Position numbers and translations under genes: made by a program. 64,000 bases of DNA. It comes from Pedobacter polysacchareus (lineage in GTDB: Bacteria; Bacteroidota; Bacteroidia; Sphingobacteriales; Sphingobacteriaceae). Shown here one piece after another: positions 1 through 8,616 of the stretch; the stretch's first letter is position 1, and the number at the start of each line of letters is the position of its first letter. Under the pieces are notes generated by a model, which worked only from the letters and a program-made list of their open reading frames with translations, had not been told where the DNA came from and ran no database searches. The stretch is from the NCBI RefSeq assembly GCF_019802255.1, contig NZ_JAHYSS010000006.1:186001-250000 (forward strand), in the 5' to 3' direction.

Positions 1-174
1 ATCAGGTAGCTTCACATCGCTGATCACGACATTCACATCCTGCATGGAGAGGGTTTTCAATCCTTCCTTTCCGGTGTTAGCCTGAAACACCTTAAATCCT
101 TCCAGCTCAATAATCCTGGCCAGAAGGCTGCAGATCTTTTTCTCGTCATCAATGATTAGGACGGTGTCTTGCAT
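1..174 (-). CDS. Response regulator, receiver domain (partial, N-terminus only)
   Basis: The first 58 codons of a gene that runs off the left edge of the window. They read as the start of a CheY-like receiver: a VLIIDDE acidic pocket near residues 5-11, then VVISDVKLPD at the edge, which supplies the phosphoacceptor Asp. The output domain is outside the window. The style resembles NtrC-type regulators, but that is a guess. It follows the ArgE-like gene on the same strand with only 10 bp between, so it could be co-transcribed with it. Confidence 0.8.
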   Translation of the reverse strand, partial: MQDTVLIIDDEKKICSLLARIIELEGFKVFQANTGKEGLKTLSMQDVNVVISDVKLPD

Positions 175-184
175 ATCGTAAATT

Positions 185-1348
185 TCAGCAATTATAATAA
201 TTATCTGACACAACTAAGTTCTTCTTACGGTCATGGTGGCTAAATAAATTTTCCAGCATCCAAATATACGTCACAATTCCAGACCTGATTTCCTCAACAT
301 AAATAAATTCATCAGCGGTATGCGATCTGGCAGAATCACCGGGTCCCATTTTTAAGGAAGGCACTTCCAGCCAGCCCTGATCGGAACTGGTTGGAGAGCA
401 ATACGTTGATTTCCCAATTTCTTTACCTGCCATGACTAAAGGATGGTAACCATCAATAAAAGATGGTTTCATCACATTTGGCCTTACTTTAACCTGGCAG
501 TTCGTATGGTTTTGAATCGTAGTTAAAATTTCTTTTGGCGTCCAGCTGTGGGTAAAACGGATGTCTACAGTAAAATCGCATTCCCCAGGCACAATATTGT
601 GCTGTAAACCGGCATGAACTTCGGTCACAGTCATTTTAACCGGGCTCTGCAGATCTCCTTCAATAGGAAAAATAAAGTCCGAGAACCATTGAATGTCCTG
701 CAATGCTTTATAAATGGCATTGTCGCCCTCTTCCCTTGCAGCATGTCCTGGTTTTCCGAAGCTGGTACAATCTAATACCATAGATCCTTTCTCTGCGACT
801 GCCATTTCCATTTGTGTAGGTTCTCCAACGATGGCAAAAGCAATGTTGTGAAGTTCAGGGAGAATAGATTTTAACCCATATTCTCCAGACGTCTCTTCTT
901 CTGCTGTTGCCGCCAGACAAAGGTTATAAGGTAGGTTTTCGAATTCATGAAAATGAAGGAAAGCAGCAATCAAAGAAACCAGACAGCCGCCTGCATCATT
1001 ACTGCCCAGGCCATATAATTTTCCTTCCTCCATAAAAGGAAGAAAAGGATTGAAATGGTAGGCTTTCGTTGGCCGAACCGTATCATGGTGAGAATTTAAC
1101 AGCAAAGTAGGTTTTGCAGGATCAAAATTCTTATTGTAGCACCAGATGTTATTGCGCTTGCGAAAAGTAAAAACATGGTGTTTGTGTAGGAAAGCCTCGA
1201 TCAGGTCGGCAGTATCCTGCTCTTCACCACTAAAAGAAGGTGTGGCAATCATTTTTTTTAATAGCTCCAGTGGCTCATCACTTAAAGTATACAGGTCTGG
1301 CATCTGGCCATTGTGATTTTCGTTATGGGTGTTCATCATTGATTTCAT
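185..1348 (-). CDS. M20 family metallo-hydrolase, ArgE/DapE-like (probable acetylornithine deacetylase)
   Basis: A 387-residue zinc-dependent amidohydrolase of the M20 family, about the usual ArgE length. Metal and catalytic motifs are in order: LLLNSHHDTV (metal His and Asp), GLGSNDAGG (bridging Asp), TAEEETSG (catalytic and metal Glu), GEPT, and a C-terminal SHTADEF (metal His). Family members remove the N-acyl group from acetylornithine, the deacylation step of arginine synthesis. Its start codon overlaps the stop of the upstream GNAT gene (TAATG), which implies translational coupling. That GNAT is the kind linked to arginine genes in Bacteroidota, which supports the ArgE reading. The substrate could instead be succinyl-ornithine, as reported for some Bacteroidota. 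No other arginine gene is adjacent. Confidence 0.8.
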   Translation of the reverse strand: MKSMMNTHNENHNGQMPDLYTLSDEPLELLKKMIATPSFSGEEQDTADLIEAFLHKHHVFTFRKRNNIWCYNKNFDPAKPTLLLNSHHDTVRPTKAYHFNPFLPFMEEGKLYGLGSNDAGGCLVSLIAAFLHFHEFENLPYNLCLAATAEEETSGEYGLKSILPELHNIAFAIVGEPTQMEMAVAEKGSMVLDCTSFGKPGHAAREEGDNAIYKALQDIQWFSDFIFPIEGDLQSPVKMTVTEVHAGLQHNIVPGECDFTVDIRFTHSWTPKEILTTIQNHTNCQVKVRPNVMKPSFIDGYHPLVMAGKEIGKSTYCSPTSSDQGWLEVPSLKMGPGDSARSHTADEFIYVEEIRSGIVTYIWMLENLFSHHDRKKNLVVSDNYYNC

Positions 1349-1965
1349 TAGGAAGGAAGATTAGTTTTAGAAAAATATCGTTGATAGGATTCGGTGGGAA
1401 ATTCCGGCTCCTGTACCTGTTTTATCTTTTCAGGGTCGAATAGCATGGCGGTACACAGGCAATTGCATTTTTTCTTGCCTTCCAATACGTCATAGTTGAC
1501 ACAGCTTTTACAGCCTTCCCAGAAATTTGGGTCATGGGTAATCTCTGCAAAGGTGACCGGCTCAAAGCCAAGCTGGGTATTCATTTTCATAATGGCCATT
1601 CCAGAGGTGATGCTAAACACTTTTGCCTGAGGATACCTTCTCCTGGAGATTTTGAAAACACGGTCTTTTATAGCTCGGGCTACGCCAGACTTCCTGAATT
1701 TAGGGGCAACAATTAGTCCGGAGTTGGAAATAAACTGGTCATTCTCCCAGGTTTCAAAATAGGCGAAACCTACCCATTCCCCAGTACTGGTTACCGCGAT
1801 CACGGCTTTTTCATCCCTCATCTTCTGTGCAAGCGATTCTGGCGTTCTTTTTGAAATGCCCGATCCACGGGCAATAGCAGAGGATTCCGTTTCCTGAATT
1901 ATTTCATCTACGTATTTTATATCATTTATGGTAGCAATACGCACAAAGATCATTGGATTTTCCAT
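1348..1965 (-). CDS. GNAT acetyltransferase, ArgA-like of Bacteroidota
   Basis: A 205-residue protein with a GNAT fold in the first 150 residues. The acetyl-CoA loop region is LIVAPKFRKSGVARAIKD. The C-terminus carries a cysteine cluster (CKSC followed by CNCLC) and an ALLFDPEK-like tail. This pattern recalls the GNAT encoded beside argG/argC in many Bacteroidota, where it is proposed to act as N-acetylglutamate synthase. Here it is paired only with the ArgE-like gene, by a 1-bp overlap, so the two ends of the acetyl cycle are joined without argG, argC, argB or argD. The cysteines may bind zinc (inference). Met1 or Met5 could be the start. Confidence 0.75.
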   Translation of the reverse strand: MENPMIFVRIATINDIKYVDEIIQETESSAIARGSGISKRTPESLAQKMRDEKAVIAVTSTGEWVGFAYFETWENDQFISNSGLIVAPKFRKSGVARAIKDRVFKISRRRYPQAKVFSITSGMAIMKMNTQLGFEPVTFAEITHDPNFWEGCKSCVNYDVLEGKKKCNCLCTAMLFDPEKIKQVQEPEFPTESYQRYFSKTNLPS

Positions 1966-2160
1966 TAGTATTCTAATTTTACCAAAGCCCTGTTCAAAGT
2001 CGGTGCCTAAGCAGGAAAAATCAACGAAACTGGGTTTTAACGTTGATTAAGGCAGGAATATTAATTTCATGACGTTCTGATGTCAATAGTAAACCTTACC
2101 AGAATGGAAGGGTTAATTTCATTTTAGTTACCTTTACCGAAATTCTATAATCAAAAAATT

Positions 2161-2814
2161 ATGAAGCTAAAGTTTTCCATTCCTACTACATTTCTATTTG
2201 CGCTTGCTCTCTTCGTTTCTTCCTGTCAGGATACTAAAAAACTGCCTATTCTCGGGCCCAGAGAAGCGGTCACTGTAAAAAATGCAGATGGTTCAATGGG
2301 TGTGGATACGGTTTATAAAACTATTCCTGCCTTTAGTTTCTTAAATCAGGATAGCGTTTTGATCAATAATGATACTTTCAAAGACAAAATCTATATCGCT
2401 GATTTCTTCTTTACTTCCTGTACTACGATTTGTCCGACGATGCACAGAAATATGAAAACCATTTTTGAGGAGTATAAAGAAAATCCGGAGGTGATGTTTC
2501 TATCTCATACCATCGACTTTAAATACGACAAGCCATCTGTATTAAAAAAATACGCGGAGAAGCTGGGGGTAGACGGTCCTAAATGGCAGTTTGTATATGG
2601 TTCAAAAGACAGCATTTATAAAATTGCAGAAAAAGATTATTTGGTAGCGGTAATTGAAGACAGCACCAATAAAGATGGTTATATTCACCAGGGATGGCTG
2701 ATGCTGATCGATAAGAACAAACGTATTCGTGGTGCTTATGATGGCACTGACGATAAACAAGTTGCACAGCTTAAGAAAGATGTGGCCGTTTTACTTGCTG
2801 AAGATAAAAAATAA
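2161..2814 (+). CDS. SCO1/SenC family copper-binding lipoprotein
   Basis: A 217-residue thioredoxin-fold protein. The N-terminus is a lipoprotein signal ending in the lipobox VSSC, so it should be anchored on the periplasmic side. The copper motif is intact: CTTIC (CxxxC) with a following PTMHRNM, and a distal His in FLSHTIDF. Sco proteins deliver copper to the CuA site of cytochrome oxidase or act as thiol reductants. The next gene starts 2 bp after the stop and encodes a c-type cytochrome, so the pair is an operon with a respiratory role. No oxidase subunit is in the window. Confidence 0.88.
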   Translation: MKLKFSIPTTFLFALALFVSSCQDTKKLPILGPREAVTVKNADGSMGVDTVYKTIPAFSFLNQDSVLINNDTFKDKIYIADFFFTSCTTICPTMHRNMKTIFEEYKENPEVMFLSHTIDFKYDKPSVLKKYAEKLGVDGPKWQFVYGSKDSIYKIAEKDYLVAVIEDSTNKDGYIHQGWLMLIDKNKRIRGAYDGTDDKQVAQLKKDVAVLLAEDKK

Positions 2815-2816
2815 CC

Positions 2817-3239
2817 ATGCGCAAATTACTGATTTCAATCCCCGTACTTTTCACGTTCATCATGATGATTTACTCCTGCCAAAGTGCGGATCAGGTTACT
2901 CAAGATTTGTATTATGTGAGCGGAAGAGACTATTATATCAAATATTGTCAAAATTGCCATGGTGCTAAAGGTGAAGGCCTCGGCGCTCTTGCCCCACCAC
3001 TTACCGATACTGTTTTTCTAAAAGAAAATAGAAATAAGCTGGCTTGTTTTATTAAAAACGGAATGTCTGAGCCCATTACGATTCATGGCAAGAAGTATGA
3101 AGAGAAAATGCCCGATTTCCAGACGCTGGGCAATATAGACATTGCAAAGATCGTGGTCTACATCACCAATTCATTTGGAAATAAACAAGGGATGTATCCT
3201 CTTGAACAGGCCAACGAAGACCTTAAAAAGTGTAAATAG
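2817..3239 (+). CDS. Monohaem c-type cytochrome lipoprotein
   Basis: A 140-residue protein with a lipoprotein signal (lipobox near IYSC) and a single haem-binding motif CQNCH. The distal Met is probably in KMPDFQTL. It is a small class I cytochrome c facing the periplasm. It lies 2 bp after the Sco gene, and a perfect palindromic terminator follows about 30 bp downstream, so the two genes form a complete two-gene transcript. Its electron partners are not encoded nearby. Confidence 0.87.
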   Translation: MRKLLISIPVLFTFIMMIYSCQSADQVTQDLYYVSGRDYYIKYCQNCHGAKGEGLGALAPPLTDTVFLKENRNKLACFIKNGMSEPITIHGKKYEEKMPDFQTLGNIDIAKIVVYITNSFGNKQGMYPLEQANEDLKKCK

Positions 3240-3270
3240 GTTTTCTTTTATAACTCCTGTTTTTAATCGT

Positions 3271-3308
3271 AAAGGCTGAATTTTCTAACGTTAGAAAATT
3301 CAGCCTTT
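3271..3308. terminator. Perfect 38-bp palindrome, bidirectional terminator
   Basis: AAAGGCTGAATTTTCTAAC followed by its exact reverse complement, with T-runs on both sides. It lies between the convergent cytochrome gene (+) and the SPFH gene (-) and can end both transcripts. Confidence 0.88.
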
Positions 3309-3396
3309 TTGCTTAGAAAGCTATAATGGTGAGATAGGTTTAACGCTTCTGACCTACGTTTTGCAGATTGGAGTTTATGACGCCGAGCAAAACTAT

Positions 3397-4401
3397 TTAC
3401 AAGTGCGCTAAATACTCTTTTTTCTTTTGATCGAACTCTTCCTGCGTAATGATTTGCTCATCCAGCAACAGTTTTAGCGTCTTCAACTGTTCAACAGGAT
3501 CTTTTCCAGCAGCAGGCTGGATCACTTCATCTATTTTATCATGGAATACTTTTCCCATATTCATCGCGGCACCCAATGCAATTCCGGCACCAGCCATACC
3601 GCCTTCATTTTTGGCAGCATCTCTTAAGGCGCGTAGTTTTTCTAATTCAAAATAGGATAATCCACCTTTAGCAGCAGCCATAGCATCTGCTGACACATCG
3701 GCAACTCTACCAATTCTAAGTTCGGTTGCTTCATCAAAGGAATTGCCTTCCACCCTGAAATCGGTCAGTACAGTCCCTAATTTCGCAAATTCCGCTTCCA
3801 GCTGAGTTTTCAGCTCCAGGGTAATCCTATTTAGCTCTGCATCAATCCTCGTAAAGGGGATTTTAGATCCGGAAAGATACGACGAAAGCATTTGAGGAAT
3901 ACGAGACTGGATCAACTCACGAAATACCTCGGTCGTATATTCCTGTTGTGTACCGGCATATTCCGTAAAAAGTTTTTTCGCATCCAGCAGCCGATAAGAA
4001 AAGTTTCCAAATGCAGAAAGCTGTACAGGAATCTGGTACTCCACATCGATATATTTCACTGGTGATGAGGTCCCCCATCCCTGATTCACAACTTCAGCTT
4101 TGCGATAAAAGTAGAGCCCAAGTTTGTGTTCAGACTCGAATAGCTGTGCTACTTTGAGTAATGAGGTCACAAAAGGATGATTATCAGTGGCGATATCATA
4201 TACACCTTCGACATCAAGTACATCAGTCAGCTGGCCTTCGTACACCAGAATGCAGCCTTGTCCAGGTGCAATGACGAGCTTGCTGGCATTCTTAATCTCA
4301 TCTGTAGCGCTGGGATATTTCCAGAGCAGCACATCAGGCTGTTGAGGCTGCCACTCAATAACGGTGGCCAGTTGTTTTTTTAGAAAATTAAAAAATCCCA
4401 T
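3397..4401 (-). CDS. SPFH domain protein with C-terminal SHOCT domain
   Basis: A 334-residue protein. Residues 1-220 look like the SPFH/virion-core-like family (YdjI type), with the pattern of alternating strands ending in a helical LEAEFAKLGTVLTDFRVEG segment. An Ala/Gly-rich linker (about residues 265-285) follows. The last 30 residues (DPVEQLKTLKLLLDEQIITQEEFDQKK) form a SHOCT helix pair, a module often found at the end of oligomerising proteins. There is no signal peptide, so it is probably cytosolic or peripheral at the membrane. It is the second gene of a pair, 9 bp after the zinc-ribbon membrane protein. The role is unknown; related genes are sometimes linked to membrane stress. Confidence 0.75.
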   Translation of the reverse strand: MGFFNFLKKQLATVIEWQPQQPDVLLWKYPSATDEIKNASKLVIAPGQGCILVYEGQLTDVLDVEGVYDIATDNHPFVTSLLKVAQLFESEHKLGLYFYRKAEVVNQGWGTSSPVKYIDVEYQIPVQLSAFGNFSYRLLDAKKLFTEYAGTQQEYTTEVFRELIQSRIPQMLSSYLSGSKIPFTRIDAELNRITLELKTQLEAEFAKLGTVLTDFRVEGNSFDEATELRIGRVADVSADAMAAAKGGLSYFELEKLRALRDAAKNEGGMAGAGIALGAAMNMGKVFHDKIDEVIQPAAGKDPVEQLKTLKLLLDEQIITQEEFDQKKKEYLAHL

Positions 4402-4410
4402 ATCTTTTTT

Positions 4411-5784
4411 TTATTTTGGGTCAAACAAATTATCCGCATCCAATTCTTTAATCATTTTTCCAGCATTGTCAATGATCACTATTTTATTGACACGCCCTGG
4501 TGATCCATAATTGTAATAGTTGAAAACCAATCCATTTCGATAACCATAAAAATTATGGTCATCAAAAGAATACTTTACGACAGGCGGCGTATATGACCAA
4601 ATCACTTTTCCTGTTTTGCTGTCGATTTTCTGAATAAAGGGATTACCCTGAGGATTGGCATTCGGCAGTCCTTTAATGTAAAGATTTGCACTGTCCTGGT
4701 AGACAATATCAGCATCGAAAAACATTCTATCAGGTGTAAGGTCTATGAACCTGGTAAAACGTGGCTCAGCGAACAGTTTTTTTTCATAGGTATACGTACC
4801 TGTATACCTACCAGAGCCTGTGGGATCCATGCGGACTTTACGCCACTTCACCTCGTGGTTATACGGATGCTGCACAGGATAACCTGGATTATTCTTGTAC
4901 CAATATTTGATAAGCTGAACCTTTTCCTCAGGATATTCATTACTCTTTTCCGAGAAAATGTAATGTACCGTTTCTACCGCACCAGGATATAGACTTTCTA
5001 AGCCTTCCTTTGCTTCCCTTAATTCCTGATAGCCAGAATAGATTTTCCTCGACAAGGGATAATAAGAATATTCTTTACCATCATTCGTCATGATTTTAAA
5101 ACCATCTCCTTGTTTCTCAGAAATAAATCCCAGCGTGGCAATACCTGAACTCAATTCGGGTAAATTCCCAAAAAACCTGGAGGTCATATCCTCCAGTGTG
5201 TTGCGCTCTTGGTTTACCAGGTACACCCGATTGCTTTTGTCTGGGCAGATATAAATATGCCCATCGCTAAACAGCTGAGAACGCAAATAATAACTATCCT
5301 TCCACTCCGTCATTGGCTCATCGTTTAATACCTTATTTTTGGTGGGGTCGTAAAAACGCATCAGATACTGATCAGCCCCCCGATCTCCATAAGTGCTCCT
5401 TATAATCTTAAACAACAGTATTGGATATGGAGAATCTTTGATGCTATAGGCTATAAAAGAGTCGAAACGCTCATGGTATTCCTTGGCTTTGCTGCTTCCT
5501 GCACCTGATTTCGATTTTTCATCAAAAAAAATACCGAGAAATGTTTGCAAAAGAATGACTAAAATGATAGCCCCTAACACGCTAAAAATGATTTTTCTTG
5601 CTTTTGGATTTAAAGCAGTCGATCCATGATTAGTATAGCTGTGCCGAATATTCACATTAATATCATCATTATCCAGAAAATATTCGGTACCACAATTGTT
5701 GCAGATATAATGATCTTCCTTAACCTCCTGTTTTTTAACGCTGCCACATTGTGGACATTTTAATGCTTTTATTTGTTTCGACAT
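4411..5784 (-). CDS. Zinc-ribbon membrane protein with a large extracytoplasmic domain
   Basis: 457 residues. An N-terminal zinc ribbon has Cys10/Cys13 and Cys28/Cys31. One transmembrane helix (about residues 66-88, IIFSVLGAIILVILLQTFLG) follows, then about 360 residues rich in Tyr, Asp and beta strands. Phrases such as KIDSKTGKVIWSYTPP resemble PQQ-type beta-propeller blades. The topology places the ribbon in the cytoplasm and the propeller-like domain outside. It is first in an operon with the SPFH-SHOCT gene. I do not know the function; a membrane sensor or scaffold is a guess. Confidence 0.65.
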   Translation of the reverse strand: MSKQIKALKCPQCGSVKKQEVKEDHYICNNCGTEYFLDNDDINVNIRHSYTNHGSTALNPKARKIIFSVLGAIILVILLQTFLGIFFDEKSKSGAGSSKAKEYHERFDSFIAYSIKDSPYPILLFKIIRSTYGDRGADQYLMRFYDPTKNKVLNDEPMTEWKDSYYLRSQLFSDGHIYICPDKSNRVYLVNQERNTLEDMTSRFFGNLPELSSGIATLGFISEKQGDGFKIMTNDGKEYSYYPLSRKIYSGYQELREAKEGLESLYPGAVETVHYIFSEKSNEYPEEKVQLIKYWYKNNPGYPVQHPYNHEVKWRKVRMDPTGSGRYTGTYTYEKKLFAEPRFTRFIDLTPDRMFFDADIVYQDSANLYIKGLPNANPQGNPFIQKIDSKTGKVIWSYTPPVVKYSFDDHNFYGYRNGLVFNYYNYGSPGRVNKIVIIDNAGKMIKELDADNLFDPK

Positions 5785-6059
5785 ATGTAATCATCCATCA
5801 GAGCCTCCTCTATCCTTCAACAAATCAGTAGTTATCAATCAATAATGACCCTTTAATTTTTTAAATTTAAGCATATCTTTTCTTTTCCTTGGTCAACAAA
5901 CCGCTTTAAAATTAATTTACTACGCAGCTCTTTTAAATTGGAGATAGATTTAACTCGCAATTAACCCCCGACATACGCTATATTTTTTTCACAGATTTTC
6001 CGCGCTTACACTTGCTCTGGTATTGCGCTCCTTTTGTCCGAGCAAAACAAAAACACAAC

Positions 6060-6092
6060 AAGAGCAAAACAAGAGCAAAACAAGAGCAAAAC
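6060..6092. repeat. Three tandem copies of an 11-bp unit
   Basis: AAGAGCAAAAC is repeated three times without change; a partial copy (GAGCAAAACA) lies about 15 bp upstream. It sits in an 800-bp gene-free stretch (5785-6580). An 11-bp period matches one helical turn. It could be a binding array or simple slippage. Confidence 0.7.
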
Positions 6093-6351
6093 AGATAGGC
6101 CATTCAACCTAGTCAAATTACGGCCACTTACGACCTATCTTCTTTCATTTTCTTGAGTTTTTAAAACCGATCAAATACACTATGCTCTTTTTCGAAGAGA
6201 TTGCAACTCAATTCATGATTAAACACTATTTTCCATATAAACTATTTTATTTCTCAAAAAAAAACATCAAAATTTGATGATTCCAGCAATCTTCATGTTA
6301 AAAATTATACCTACGATTACTTTAGGATCGAATTAAACTAAACAATTTCAT

Positions 6352-6522
6352 TGGATCCTTCAGCGGCAGGCCAGCATCAGCTGGAACTCAACAAAGATAA
6401 AATGGTCAAAACACCTGGTGCTCTTGCTGAAATTCAGCTCCTCAACGAAACGGAAAAAACTATTCCTGAACCATTTAACCACAGAAATCACTGGTACAGC
6501 CCTTAAACTGGAAGCACTATAA
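6352..6522 (+). pseudogene. Possible short gene remnant (unidentified)
   Basis: Within the long gene-free stretch, bases here read as about 50 protein-like codons in one frame, ending in a stop, while a second frame reads TEITGTALKLEAL before a stop at about 6522. Base composition is richer in G+C than the flanks. It has no credible start or known motif. It may be a decayed gene. The rest of 5785-6580 shows no gene. Confidence 0.25.
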
Positions 6523-6583
6523 AAACAAATGAAGCCTAAATCGATAAAGAACCTGCCTTATAGCAAACAACGCTGTTTTTTTA

Positions 6584-6591
6584 TATCTTTG
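6584..6591 (+). promoter_or_regulatory. -7 promoter element for rnpB
   Basis: TATCTTTG is an exact match to the Bacteroidota -7 consensus TAnnTTTG and lies about 6-10 bp before the expected 5' end of RNase P RNA. No clear TTTG is visible at -33. Confidence 0.6.
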
Positions 6592-6601
6592 TCGCACAAA
6601 A

Positions 6602-6973
6602 AATGCAAGCTGTTCTATCGCTGCGATTTATCGGAGAGGAAAGTCCGGGCAACACAGAGCATCCCGCTTCCTAACGGGAAGAGGCTTAGGAATGAATACC
6701 TGAGTTATGGAAAGTGCCGCAGAAAACATACCGCCGATGGCTTTTTAAGTACAGGTAAGGTTGAAAACGTGAGGTAAGAGCTCACGAGTATTCCGGGCAA
6801 CCGGATTGCTGGTAAACCCCGGGAGTTGAAAGACCAAATAGGCTAACGCATGTAGGGCTGCTCGTCCGATGTTAGTGGGTAGGTCGTTAGAGATAAATGG
6901 TGACATTTATACTGGATTAATGGTAGAAAGGCTGAGCAATCAGCTTACAGAACCCGGCTTACAGGCTTGCATT
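6602..6973 (+). ncRNA. rnpB: RNase P RNA, bacterial class A
   Basis: The catalytic RNA of RNase P, which removes tRNA 5' leaders. The universally conserved blocks are visible: GAGAGGAAAGTCCGGGC near the 5' side and ACAGAACCCGGCTTAC near the 3' side. GGTAAACCCC and the GAAAGACCAAATAGG region lie between. The ends pair (AATGCAAGC with GCTTGCATT) to give helix P1, which sets the boundaries used here, and the run of T from 6972 is the terminator. Length is about 370 nt, normal for type A. Confidence 0.95.
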
Positions 6974-7148
6974 TTTTTATTTAATCCCTACGTGCTAAAA
7001 AGCAGGTAAATACGTTTTACCCCTGGTTACAAAAAAGTTTTATTCAATGGAAATAATTGCCGGATCGAGCATCAACAATGTTAAAAGCAATTATATTCAA
7101 ATGAAAATAATATATTCGTATTCCTATTAAAATTGATGAGCAATACCT

Positions 7149-8552
7149 ATGGCAAGATTATTAATAATTGATGATGAACGCGCAATAAGGAGCACACTTC
7201 GTGAAATCCTAGAGTATGAAAATTACGATGTAGAAGATATTGATAATGGTGTTGACGGTTTAGATTTGATCAAAAAAAAGAAATTTGATCTGGTATTGTG
7301 TGACATTAAAATGAATAAAATGGACGGTATGGAAGTGCTGGAACAAGCACAGGCCTATAGTCCGGACCTTCCTTTTATCATGATTTCTGGCCACGGAACC
7401 GTAGAAACAGCGATTGAAGCGAGTAAAAAAGGAGCCTTTGACTTTATCTCTAAACCACCGGATTTAAACAGGTTATTAATTACGGTAAGAAATGCGCTGG
7501 ACAGGGGTACTTTAGTCACCGAAACTAAGGTCCTGAAAAGAAAGGCCAGCAAGACAAGAGATATATTGGGTAGTTCTGAGAGTATTGGAAAAATCAAGGA
7601 AACTATTGAGCGCGTTGCCCCTACTGATGCCCGTGTATTGATTACCGGCGCAAATGGTAGTGGTAAAGAACTAGTTGCAAGATGGTTACATGAAAAATCC
7701 AACCGTGCAGACAGCCCATTAATCGAAGTTAACTGTGCGGCTATTCCCTCGGAACTGATCGAGAGTGAACTATTTGGACATGAGAAAGGATCCTTTACTT
7801 CGGCTGTAAAGCAGCGTATTGGTAAATTCGAACTGGCCAATGGCGGGACTTTATTTCTGGATGAGATTGGTGACATGAGTCTTTCTGCTCAGGCCAAAGT
7901 TTTACGTGCGTTACAAGAGCATAAGATCAGCCGTGTTGGTGGAGAAAAAGAACTTGAAGTGAACGTAAGAGTACTTGCAGCAACGAATAAAGACCTTTTA
8001 AAAGAAATCGAAGATGGCAATTTCCGTATGGATTTATACCACCGTCTAAACGTCATCAACATTCATGTACCTCATTTAACAGAACGTATTGAAGACATTC
8101 CGGAGATCGCACAGCACTTCCTGGAGGAAATTTGTAAAGAATACGGTATGCCGGTTAAAAAGATCGGTGATGCAGCTATGGCGGCCTTACAGGCTTTACC
8201 ATGGACAGGAAACGTACGTGAGCTGCACAATATGATCGAACGTTTAATTATCCTGAGTGATAAAGCTATTACAGAACAAGACGTAGCTGCGTTTGCGAAC
8301 CCTGGCGGCGGCACAAACATCGGAGCGGCACATGCTGTTACTGGTCAGCAGGCAGTTCGTAGTATAGCTCAGAATTATGACAGCTTTAGCAATTTCCAGG
8401 ATTATAAAGATCATGCGGAAAAGGAATTTATCAAGTTCAAGTTGGAGAAAAACAACTGGAACGTGTCTAAAACGGCAGACGATATTGATATTCAGCGCAG
8501 TCACCTTTACAGTAAGATTGAAAAATTCGGACTAAAAAGAACTGCAGAATAA
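7149..8552 (+). CDS. NtrC-family sigma54-dependent response regulator
   Basis: 467 residues in three domains. The receiver (1-120) has the acidic pair DDE and phospho-Asp52. The AAA+ domain (about 140-370) has Walker A GANGSGKE (167-174) and Walker B TLFLDEI (234-240). The C-terminus is a Fis-type HTH (about 425-465). Such proteins open promoters bound by sigma54. The sigma54-contact loop, normally GAFTGA, reads GSFTSA at 214-219, a double change. No histidine kinase is adjacent, so the partner is unknown. The gene stands alone between rnpB and a terminator shared with the ClC gene. Confidence 0.92.
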   Translation: MARLLIIDDERAIRSTLREILEYENYDVEDIDNGVDGLDLIKKKKFDLVLCDIKMNKMDGMEVLEQAQAYSPDLPFIMISGHGTVETAIEASKKGAFDFISKPPDLNRLLITVRNALDRGTLVTETKVLKRKASKTRDILGSSESIGKIKETIERVAPTDARVLITGANGSGKELVARWLHEKSNRADSPLIEVNCAAIPSELIESELFGHEKGSFTSAVKQRIGKFELANGGTLFLDEIGDMSLSAQAKVLRALQEHKISRVGGEKELEVNVRVLAATNKDLLKEIEDGNFRMDLYHRLNVINIHVPHLTERIEDIPEIAQHFLEEICKEYGMPVKKIGDAAMAALQALPWTGNVRELHNMIERLIILSDKAITEQDVAAFANPGGGTNIGAAHAVTGQQAVRSIAQNYDSFSNFQDYKDHAEKEFIKFKLEKNNWNVSKTADDIDIQRSHLYSKIEKFGLKRTAE

Positions 8553-8580
8553 ACCGCATTTCAACAACAGTAAAACAATA

Positions 8581-8615
8581 AAAAAGCCAGCTTCCTTTTA
8601 AGGAGCTGGCTTTTT
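8581..8615. terminator. Bidirectional terminator
   Basis: AAAAAGCCAGCTTCCTT and AAGGAGCTGGCTTTTT form a hairpin with one bulged T. It sits between the convergent sigma54 activator and ClC genes. Confidence 0.88.
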
Positions 8616-8616
8616 G

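Noticed and set aside
6060-6092. Direct repeats that might be a CRISPR array
   Set aside because: Units of 11 bp are contiguous, without spacers, and no cas genes are present.
6529-6777. An open frame of 82 codons on the plus strand
   Set aside because: It lies across the rnpB 5' half; the RNA signature and P1 pairing explain this sequence, and the frame has no protein features.
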